Assembly (NCBI GenBank): GCA_903813345.2
Contig: CAIIXF020000010.1
Location: 15,680,181-15,694,180, forward strand
DNA length: 14,000 bases
Source of the DNA: Owenia fusiformis
Lineage: Eukaryota; Annelida; Polychaeta; Sabellida; Oweniidae
Reading direction: 5' to 3'
Shown here: piece after piece, positions 9,501 to 14,000 of the stretch
How positions within the stretch are numbered: the first letter of the stretch is position 1
How the letters are laid out: each line of letters begins with the position of its first letter
Notes under the pieces: generated by a model
Told to the model about the DNA's origin: nothing
Databases searched by the model: none
The model's input: the letters and a program-made list of their open reading frames with translations, nothing else
Made by a program: the position numbers and the translations under genes

Positions 9501-12500
9501 CTGAGAGCTACCCAGAATAAATATAGTTTTCGGATCAAATCAAATCTATACACCTTAATTGACAGCATCTCAGAATTCTCATATCCTTGAACATCTCAAT
9601 TTTTGAAGCCAGATTTACCTAAATAATTTTTCTCTCACCTTACCTTAATATGTGAACATTATTCCATTATATCTTTGATGGTTAGTTGATTAGGGTCCAC
9701 CCTTTGCAGGAACTTTTTTTCTGATTAGTGAAGCGACTACTGTTTTGGTACACTAATTGAATGTGCTTTGTTAACATGACTCGTAAGCAATTTCTCTTAC
9801 AAAAGAGAAATATCAATCATGAATTCAAAGCAGCATTTTTGATCTGAATTTTCTCGAAACTGAAACCCTCGTTCACTTTCAAACAACATCATGCTGCAAA
9901 TGAGTCTAAAACAAACATAGTAGCTTAAAGTGAAATATATTCTTGTATTTTTCAGAATCTGAATTCAATAAAGCTGTAGATGAAGAATTGATGGAGTTAG
10001 GGTCAGAGTTTGGTTCCGAACACCCCTCTGTTGGTGAGCCCAGTATAGATCAGGTATGAATATAGTAATCCAATCATGTCCAACATTGTCCTCTTAAATG
10101 AGGAGCTAGCCCATGTCCAGTCAGAATATATAGTAAGAAAATCATGACATGACATTTACCATTTATTGACATTTACACCTGAAAAAGCTTCGACTAATTT
10201 TGAGTTTTTTATTTCACCACCAGAAGTGGTAACTTATTGTTAAAGGTTTTTTTGGATGGTGTTTGGCATCTGGCAGTCAGTGTTTGGTGTCTGTAACAAA
10301 TGGTAGGATGTAGGTGGTAACATTTTGCATCTTAATGCCTTGTTTCAGGTACTATGGCTAGATTAATCTGAACTATTAAATATTATTTTGTGCACACCAC
10401 ATACTTTGTACATTTATATTTATATTTATGAACTGAAGAATATGTTCGATGACAAAGACATTTTTTTATTTCAAATGAGGAATCGTTTTTATTAATTAAA
10501 TAATAATACATATTTCAGGACACAAGCCAGGATTCCATCCCAGAATCACCAGAAGCAGGGTCAGTGCCAGGACGTGGGGGTCCAAGAATTAAACATGTAT
10601 GTCGCAAGGCCTCTGTGGCTCTAGGGACCCCCGCCACCTTCCCCTTAATCAGACCTGAGCTGTGTCTCAGTGCCCTACCCTCCTCTGTGAAAGATCAGAT
10701 GGCACAAGACGTTGTTGTGAACAAAACTGAGGGTATTGGTAAGTGTGAACTTGTGTGGCATTACGTGATATTCCCATCATTGGAGTGTGATTTTGAAAGT
10801 TTGCTTGGATCCACTTGAAGACCTATCAGCACCCATTTTGCATGCATATAAATTGAAGAATCGTGAAAAATTGCCCGAGTGTGATCAACCTTGAGCCAAA
10901 AAGTCTTCAAAATGAGATGCATAAACTTGAGAAAACCACTGGAGAACAAATTTGGTGACTTGAGTATATTTCCAAAATATACAAGAGTCAACTGATTATA
11001 GGAAGTTCTCACCAAAGTTCTTGGAAAAATCAAGTGAAGCATATTTTTTATGCTCTACAATTGAAAAAAGCATTGTTTTACCAAAAGACAATCCAAATTG
11101 TAGAAAAATAAATTAATTAACTACAAAACTTGTGTATTATAGATTCAGATGACTCGGATGCTTTGCCTCTTGAAGAGATCATTAACAGATCAGCTGATAA
11201 TCGTACAGAGATCACACATATCAAGTCTCCAACTGGAACTGGAACCCCTAGGCAAAGTAGAAGGAGTGTAAAGGTAAATCTTGTCATATATTTCACAAGT
11301 TAAACTTTTAATCTACTCTTGTATCTCACAAATTGTACTTTTAATAAACTTGCACTTGTACATTTTACAAATCTACTTTTAACTAAGCATCATTTCCCAA
11401 ATGGACTTTATCTACAGGGCGTCAAATAAGTCTGTTCTCCCCCCTTAACTTTTTTAATTCAGAGATAACATAGGGTTGGGATATATCATCTTAAAGGGAA
11501 TTTAATTTGCTGATCACACTCCAAATTTCAGAGTGATTGGTTAAATTCCCAATTTTTTAGAGTATTTTTAGTGATGTCCATATTTCACTTTTTTAATAGC
11601 CTGTATGTCTCCCCCAGCATCCCGGAGGGCCTCAATTCTACGAGGATATGATCCTGTATAAATCATTCAGAACATATGATTTTAGGTGTTATCAACTATT
11701 TTGTGATGACTGATGCCCCTGCTTCAAAGGGTCTCCTGAATGTAATACATTTTACTCTGTTATGATATTGAGAAACATCGAAATCACCCAATGTTGACAT
11801 TGTCATTGCAGTATCAACTTTTCACTTTTCATTCACTATACCTGGTAATTTTGCTTGTTTTGACGTAATCAAAGGTCAACTACAACCTTACAAGAAACGT
11901 TGTAGGAATCTTATTAGGAGGAGTTTATGATTGATTTTTTGAGGGTGATCAGCATTTTCCACGAGCTTCAAAATGATATATGGGAAAGTATGATAGATTT
12001 AAAGATAAAAAAGTTAAGGGGGGAGAACAGACTTATTTGACACCCTGTACATATACATTTAACAAATTGTACCTTTCCTAATGTAATGCAAGGAAACTAT
12101 ATTTGTTATACTGCCACAACCTTGTTTCCGCATGGATAAATTGAGCATTAGCTTAAATTTAAAGTTTTTGTAGCCATGCACTAGACTGGTGCAAGCTAGT
12201 ACATTGCACATGTTTTTCGTATTTGAACTTATCTTTCAATTTTCAGGGGACATTGTTCACCAAGACAGGTGGTATAAGAAAGCGGGCAGGAAGGTGTGGA
12301 GATTGCAAAGAGTGCATGGCTCCCCCCTGTGGAAAGTGTATATTCTGCCTGTAAGTCTTTTTATTATAACCTTGTTATAAGGTCTTTAAGTTATTTAAAA
12401 TATATTTTTTATTCTCAGTACTGTGTATACATGTAACTCTACATAGATGGAATTGAAACTTGGTGCTACATTTTGAAAAATTTGAATGCTTCTAGTTCAA

Positions 12501-13719
12501 AATCTGTAAATGATAAATTGCACTCATTTAAGGAACATTCTTTGAGGCAATACTTACATATTTCTCACACCATGGAAAAAAGAAATTTATACTGTGAAGA
12601 ATACCTTCAATACTAACAGATCATATTTATTACATTAACATATCACAAAGTACACCTTATCTCTAAATACTGTATGTCTTATCAAAAATTAACCAATACA
12701 TGATTCAATCATTGATTCAGTTTTTTTCTTATATTATTTTCTTATTAATCATCATCGTTACACTTTATTCCATAAATAAAAATTAACAATCCATACAAAT
12801 GCCATATAATGTTGGTAGCAATTTATAAGGAAATTAGAGAGGACTATTATGAATATTACATCATTTATTATTTTTAAAGTATAAATAACGAAATTGATTT
12901 TGAATATTTCTAAAGAGATAGTAAAGCACAAGGAGGACCTGGGCTTAAAAGAAAGCCATGCAAGTAAGCGTTAGAATATATAAGAATTATAAGTCATTTC
13001 ATGAATTCTGATTTTCTAATTTATCTCATAAGTTGGGAATTTCACAGAGATTACAGGAATTCAGAAGTCATGGAATCAGCGTATTGTTTTGTGTTCTGCT
13101 TAATAGTTTGGATTTAGTTATGTGCTCTATTTTTGATTTGTTCTAGTGATAGGCCAAAGTTTGGTGGTTCCAACAAGCTCAAGAAGTGTTGTGTGTAAGT
13201 GTGACAGCTCTCCTAAATGACAATCTTTTTGCACTTCATAAAATAGCTGTAGAGTAACGTTATAAATATATCTCCGCAATTTTTATGCTGCATTTGTGTT
13301 TTGTCAGAATCTATAGTTCTTGTTCGCTCTTTCTATTCTGCAAATTACATTTCGAGCACATTTTATTTGGGAAGTTTCATTAAACTGACCACTTGCAGTT
13401 AGCATTTTTAGCATGTATTGTTGTATCGAATGACTGGGTTATGTCCAAGTGAATATATCAAACTGAATATGCTATATAACTGTACAATTTACTCATACTG
13501 TTATTTGTGTTACAGAGATAGGGTTTGTAGGAGCCCTTTACAAGCCAAATCAACTAAATCATCATCCGTCAGCACGAATGAGAAGTATGTCACATCTAAA
13601 AAAGCAGTAACAGCCCCAGGACCAAATGGCCCTGGGACCAGGGTCTCAACCCGTGTAAAAGAGAGTGTTCGCTATTTGGATGACTTTGTCTCAGATGCAG
13701 AAAGTGAAGATTCGATACG
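3408..13719 (+). CDS. KMT2A: Trithorax/MLL-family histone H3K4 methyltransferase, N-terminal part (11 exons, 3' incomplete)
   Basis: Eleven exons join in one frame to about 1,248 residues; the gene continues past the window. Domains in order: menin-binding motif (residues 3-11), IBD-binding motif (57-63), long Lys/Ser-rich region (about 75-410), three NR-like C4-C4 modules (422-481, 623-698, 884-941), acidic tract (about 536-588), MLL-specific block GPRIKHVCRKASVALG (1034-1049) and CXXC finger (1147-1185). The block at 1034 is nearly identical to human MLL1 and sits in the same place before CXXC, which fixes the family. KMT2A and KMT2B arose by vertebrate duplication, so this is likely the single pre-duplication orthologue. 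In the known family the full protein is nuclear and methylates H3K4 through a C-terminal SET domain with WDR5/RBBP5/ASH2L. Exon joins are inferred from splice signals, frame and homology, without transcript data. Confidence 0.9.
3779..3801. repeat. Short inverted repeat
   Basis: CAATTGACAAT, one base, then ATTGTCAGTTG: 11-bp arms matching at 10 of 11 positions around a single central G. It is near the 5' end of intron 1. No function is assigned. Confidence 0.5.
4819..4903. repeat. Inverted repeat with 18-bp arms (possible mini-MITE or hairpin)
   Basis: CTTGCATCAAGCCCCTGT at 4819-4836 and its near reverse complement at 4886-4903 (16 of 18 matching) enclose about 50 bp. The region is much more GC-rich than the surrounding intron. 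This could be a very short non-autonomous element or a structured RNA hairpin; one copy cannot distinguish them. Confidence 0.5.
5179..5227. repeat. Perfect 11-bp stem, 5-base loop, then a 10-bp tandem duplication
   Basis: GCACCTTAGCT (5179-5189), loop ATCAC, and AGCTAAGGTGC (5195-5205) form a perfect hairpin. AGGTCTTATA follows twice head to tail at 5208-5227. It lies in intron 1 about 300 bp before exon 2. The stem is too short for a typical microRNA precursor. Confidence 0.6.
5519..6755 (+). CDS. KMT2A: Exon 2: IBD-binding motif, basic region, first half of NR-like module A
   Basis: It encodes residues 57-468 plus one base (phase 0 in, phase 1 out, AGAG|GTAAGG). EDEFEGF at 57-63 fits the acidic-FxGF IBD-binding motif of MLL1 (EDEQFLGF), which binds LEDGF/p75. 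Residues about 75-410 are Lys/Ser/Pro-rich and mostly disordered-looking. They include KRERKPSSRLLMKF (about 203-216) and a small repeat NKAALNRSKAAL. No AT-hook (RGRP) is visible, unlike MLL1. Near the end, C422-x2-C425-x18-C444-x2-C447 forms the first finger of module A. CRSCRTFHRKNI corresponds to the P-box helix of nuclear receptors. The module continues in exon 3. An unspliced reading would run on to a stop at about 6926. Confidence 0.9.
6756..7006 (+). other. Intron 2 (251 bp), splits NR-like module A
   Basis: It runs from GTAAGG to TTTCAG in phase 1 and interrupts module A between the first two cysteines of its second finger (C467 and C471). It contains copy 1 of a short interspersed repeat at 6830-6958. 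Confidence 0.85.
6830..6958 (+). repeat. Interspersed repeat, copy 1 (MITE-like)
   Basis: This stretch aligns with 10204-10343 in the same orientation. Shared blocks include GTTTTTTAT at the left, TATTGTTA, TGTTTGGTGT, and ACATTTTGCAT followed by TTAATG at the right. Within it ATGTCACC (6837-6844) and GGTGACAT (6931-6938) are perfect 8-bp inverted ends, suggesting a core of about 100 bp with terminal inverted repeats. The class is unassigned. Confidence 0.6.
7007..7639 (+). CDS. KMT2A: Exon 3: second half of module A, acidic tract, first half of module B
   Basis: It is a symmetric phase 1-1 exon of 633 bp (residues 469-680). It opens with GHC(471)-x6-C478-x2-C481, the rest of finger II of module A, then a hinge with LMLPSLEQ. 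Residues about 536-588 are strongly acidic and hold a repeated unit, DDSFAMIDGDDDSDF then EDDLAMVDSDGDPDF. A Lys/Ser block with KKSPKKK and KKSPQKK follows. Module B starts at C623-x2-C626, a long 25-residue loop, then C652-x2-C655 in CENCRSLFRKQY, and C674 in LYGSTFKC. It ends at GCAG|GTAAGA. The exon length is divisible by three, so skipping it keeps the frame and would join the first half of A to the second half of B. Confidence 0.9.
7640..7914 (+). other. Intron 3 (275 bp), splits NR-like module B
   Basis: It runs from GTAAGA to CTTCCAG in phase 1, between C674 and C685, at the position equivalent to introns 2 and 4. No repeat or other feature is seen, and it shows no visible sequence similarity to intron 2. 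Confidence 0.85.
7915..8658 (+). CDS. KMT2A: Exon 4: second half of module B, basic linker, first half of module C
   Basis: It is a symmetric phase 1-1 exon of 744 bp (residues 680-928). It starts with C685-x9-C695-x2-C698 (CKRCKVKK), and the C-x9-C-x2-C spacing equals that of nuclear receptor finger II. The hinge IFSIPESF matches the one in module A and resembles that in C. A Lys/Arg-rich linker follows (about 715-875). Module C begins at C884-x2-C887-x13-C901-x2-C904, exactly the canonical spacing of nuclear receptor finger I. CTACRKLFGKQC and LYGSQLVC(923) closely parallel module B. The donor AGAG|GTAAGT is a perfect consensus. Confidence 0.9.
8659..9296 (+). other. Intron 4 (638 bp), splits NR-like module C
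   Basis: It runs from GTAAGT to TTTTACAG in phase 1. No gene is seen. It has short local duplications: ATTCAAAATT at 8721-8730 and 8733-8742, AAATCAGAATATT at 8765-8777 and 8786-8798, and three diverged TGTATGTTTTCACTG-like units at about 9121-9200. These look like slippage in AT-rich DNA. Confidence 0.75.
9297..9455 (+). CDS. KMT2A: Exon 5: second half of module C and acidic linker
   Basis: It encodes residues 928-981 (159 bp, phase 1-1). C930-x7-C938-x2-C941 in KCRRCRWLCAMGNFKIPD completes module C. It reads like the end of a nuclear receptor domain (KCxxCRxxKCxxxGM), including the extra cysteine and the MG. The hinge NFKIPDQL parallels IFSIPESF in B and LMLPSLEQ in A. The acidic segment SEDFLEDFD follows. 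The donor is GATG|GTGAGT. Confidence 0.88.
9456..9955 (+). other. Intron 5 (500 bp)
   Basis: It runs from GTGAGT to TTTTTCAG. The only structure noted is a hairpin starting 19 bases past the donor: TGGTCTT, loop TAGG, AAGACCA (9475-9492). Nothing else is seen. Confidence 0.75.
9956..10053 (+). CDS. KMT2A: Exon 6: acidic linker
   Basis: A short 98-bp exon (residues 981-1013, phase 1 in, phase 0 out, CAG|GTATGA). It encodes an acidic Glu/Ser-rich stretch, including DEELMELGSEFGSE, between the NR-like region and the MLL-specific block. No domain is recognised. It is supported by both splice sites and by frame continuity with exons 5 and 7. Confidence 0.8.
10054..10518 (+). other. Intron 6 (465 bp)
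   Basis: It runs from GTATGA to ATTTCAG. It contains copy 2 of the interspersed repeat found in intron 2; the rest is AT-rich without visible features. Confidence 0.75.
10204..10343 (+). repeat. Interspersed repeat, copy 2 (MITE-like)
   Basis: It aligns in direct orientation with 6830-6958, with substitutions and small indels. The terminal motifs are diverged (left ATTTCACCAC, right GTGGTAACAT) but still partly inverted with respect to each other. The divergence suggests an old family. Confidence 0.6.
10519..10738 (+). CDS. KMT2A: Exon 7: MLL-specific GPRIKHVCRKASVALG block
   Basis: It encodes residues 1014-1086 plus one base (phase 0 in, phase 1 out, ATTG|GTAAGT). GPRIKHVCRKASVALG at 1034-1049 is the strongest family marker in the window. 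Human MLL1 has RGPRIKHVCRRAAVALG at the same place before CXXC, also followed by a segment with a conserved LSALP (here at about 1062-1066) and Asp/Met-rich residues. The function of the block is not well defined. An unspliced reading continues to a stop at about 10816. Confidence 0.93.
10739..11142 (+). other. Intron 7 (404 bp)
   Basis: It runs from GTAAGT to ATTATAG. It is AT-rich, and I see no gene, repeat or strong structure. A minus-strand open frame here has no recognisable similarity. Confidence 0.75.
11143..11273 (+). CDS. KMT2A: Exon 8: linker before the CXXC domain
   Basis: It encodes residues 1087-1130 (131 bp, phase 1 in, phase 0 out, AAG|GTAAAT). It begins with an acidic DSDDSDALPLEE and ends in a basic TPRQSRRSVK that leads into CXXC, similar in character to the basic KKGRRSRR lead-in of MLL1. 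No separate domain is seen. Confidence 0.82.
11568..11654 (-). pseudogene. Remnant of transposase C terminus
   Basis: The minus strand encodes 28 codons ending in TAA, including RRIEALRDAGGDIQAIKK. This resembles the C-terminal RR-x-A-x-x-A-x-GG pattern of Tc1/mariner-type transposases. It ends about 40 bp from the inner edge of the left inverted repeat, as expected for the end of a transposase gene. A TGA follows a few codons upstream in the same frame. The catalytic DDE/DDD core is missing. Confidence 0.5.
11696..11806 (-). pseudogene. Possible remnant of transposase N terminus
   Basis: A 36-codon minus-strand frame begins with MTMSTLGDFD and includes FRRPFEAGASVITK before a TAG. The phrase resembles the helix-turn-helix start of Tc1/mariner transposases (xxFExGxSVxxIA). 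It lies on the same strand and in the right order relative to the C-terminal remnant, so the simplest reading is an internal deletion removing the catalytic core. The identification is weak. Confidence 0.35.
12247..12350 (+). CDS. KMT2A: Exon 9: first part of the CXXC zinc finger
   Basis: It encodes residues 1131-1164 plus two bases (phase 0 in, phase 2 out, CCT|GTAAGT). C1147-x2-C1150-x2-C1153-x4-C1158-x2-C1161-x2-C1164 gives the first six cysteines of a CXXC domain (RCGDCKEC, CGKCIFC), which binds unmethylated CpG DNA in known members. The third-to-fourth cysteine spacing is x4, as in DNMT1 and KDM2, whereas human MLL1 has x5. The basic lead-in KTGGIRKRAGR matches the family. Confidence 0.92.
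12351..13146 (+). other. Intron 9 (796 bp), inside the CXXC domain
   Basis: It runs from GTAAGT to TGTTCTAG in phase 2. It is very AT-rich and I see no repeat element or gene. It divides the CXXC domain between Cys6 and the KFGG motif. Confidence 0.8.
13147..13194 (+). CDS. KMT2A: Exon 10: 48-bp micro-exon with KFGG and Cys7 of CXXC
   Basis: It encodes LDRPKFGGSNKLKKCCV (residues 1165-1181, phase 2 in and out). LDRPKFGGSN is very close to MLL1 LDKPKFGGRN and places the domain in the MLL-type CXXC group. The double cysteine KCC is also shared with MLL1; Cys7 is C1180. Where most CpG-binding CXXC domains have Gln (MLL1 ...KKQCC), this protein has Lys1178. The exon is a multiple of three, so skipping it keeps the frame but removes the DNA-reading loop. 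The donor is GTGT|GTAAGT. Confidence 0.92.
13195..13515 (+). other. Intron 10 (321 bp)
   Basis: It runs from GTAAGT to TGTTACAG in phase 2. No features are seen apart from a normal polypyrimidine-containing 3' end. Confidence 0.8.
13516..13719 (+). CDS. KMT2A: Exon 11: Cys8 of CXXC and following linker (last exon in window)
   Basis: It encodes residues 1181-1248 plus two bases (phase 2 in and out, TACG|GTAATG). DRVC supplies C1185, the eighth cysteine, at the canonical C-x4-C spacing. A Ser/Lys/Pro linker follows with TRVKESVRYLDDFVSDAESED. The donor overlaps an in-frame stop: without splicing the chain would end at TAA 13721-13723. The family has PHD fingers and SET further on, so I read this as a splice donor and not the gene's end. 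Confidence 0.82.
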
Positions 13720-14000
13720 GTAATGGGAGGCATCAAAAGTTCGATGTCGGATCGGAAACTAAATAAATCTAGTTTTGACTCTGACCCCCCCCCCCTCCCC
13801 CCCAAAACTAAATACCATGAAAGTTGATCGCTTACTTCCGGTTTGAGAATTTGAAATTTTTTTGCTAAATACGATCTAGTTTTTGTTAATTCCTATCGTA
13901 ATTTGCGGCTTTTAACAACTATTGATAGAATATAATCCATTGGAATGATCTTGACGAAGAAAGCAGCAGGTATATTCTTTATTTTATACCATTCCAAGGC
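13720..14000 (+). other. Start of intron 11 (runs off the window)
   Basis: Non-coding sequence follows the GTAATG donor. The only feature seen is the C tract at 13785-13803. No acceptor with a convincing following exon is visible before the window ends. Confidence 0.65.
13785..13803. repeat. C11-T-C7 homopolymer tract
   Basis: Eleven C, one T, then seven C. The transcript strand is C-rich, and the minus strand could form a G-quadruplex. It is 65 bp past the exon 11 donor. Tract length may be unreliable in an assembly. Confidence 0.75.

Larger units (their letters stand above)
11413..12049. mobile_element. Tc1/mariner-type non-autonomous element with long terminal inverted repeats
   Basis: The outer 42 bp at each end (11415-11456 and 12006-12047) are inverted copies differing at one base, starting CAGGG(C/T)GTCAAATAAG. 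Both ends are flanked by TA, the target duplication of the Tc1/mariner superfamily. Weaker inverted similarity continues inward to about 11525 and 11940, including ATATATCAT and TGCTGATCAC at matching distances, giving arms of about 110 bp. The element is 633 bp. Its interior carries two short decayed minus-strand coding pieces that look like the two ends of a transposase. The near-identity of the termini suggests a fairly recent insertion. Confidence 0.88.
11274..12246 (+). other. Intron 8 (973 bp), mostly a transposon insertion
   Basis: It runs from GTAAAT to ATTTTCAG. About two thirds of it is a Tc1/mariner-like element (11415-12047), so the intron before insertion would have been about 340 bp. 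The flanks are AT-rich and show repeated TTTAAC/ACAAAT-type short motifs without clear function. Confidence 0.8.

Noticed and set aside
11686-11709. Third copy of the intron 2/6 repeat (shared CAACTATTTTGTG)
   Set aside because: Only about 13 bases match and the flanks differ; it lies within the mariner-type element and is probably coincidence.
1-14000. tRNA, rRNA or CRISPR array
   Set aside because: No cloverleaf-like A/B box pair, no rRNA signature and no regularly spaced repeats were seen; the window is eukaryotic.

Overview
The window is eukaryotic nuclear DNA. It is AT-rich and intron-rich, with consensus GT..AG introns and no operon-like packing. It carries the 5' part of one plus-strand gene, read here as an invertebrate Trithorax/MLL histone H3K4 methyltransferase (KMT2A/KMT2B orthologue). 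Four landmarks occur in MLL1 order: a menin-binding motif at the extreme N terminus (RFPGRPG), a LEDGF-type IBD-binding motif (EDEFEGF), the block GPRIKHVCRKASVALG that is nearly identical to human MLL1 just before its CXXC domain, and a complete eight-cysteine CXXC zinc finger with KFGG. PHD fingers, bromodomain, FYRN/FYRC and SET lie beyond the right edge.

Layout: 1-3407 is upstream non-coding DNA with a few candidate regulatory motifs. Eleven coding exons run 3408-3575, 5519-6755, 7007-7639, 7915-8658, 9297-9455, 9956-10053, 10519-10738, 11143-11273, 12247-12350, 13147-13194 and 13516-13719. All junctions keep one reading frame and give about 1,248 residues (3,746 coding bases). Intron 1 (about 1.9 kb) holds small hairpins. 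Intron 8 holds a 633-bp Tc1/mariner-type element with near-identical terminal inverted repeats and decayed transposase ends. Introns 2 and 6 hold two diverged copies of one short interspersed repeat.

The most striking content lies between the N-terminal tethering motifs and the CXXC domain. Three tandem cysteine modules resemble the nuclear-receptor DNA-binding domain (two C4 fingers each, all eight cysteines kept). Each is split by a phase-1 intron just before or after the first cysteine pair of its second finger. Drosophila Trx is known to have one NR-like domain, and vertebrate MLL1 is not known to have any. The exons between the splits are symmetric (1-1), which suggests growth by exon duplication and allows in-frame exon skipping that would make hybrid modules.

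The protein would be a chromatin regulator tethered through menin and a LEDGF/HRP2-type reader. It would contact DNA through the NR-like modules and CpG DNA through CXXC, ahead of a catalytic C terminus not in view. The organism is probably a non-insect invertebrate, since it has both the NR-like region and a CXXC domain; the species cannot be fixed from this window.
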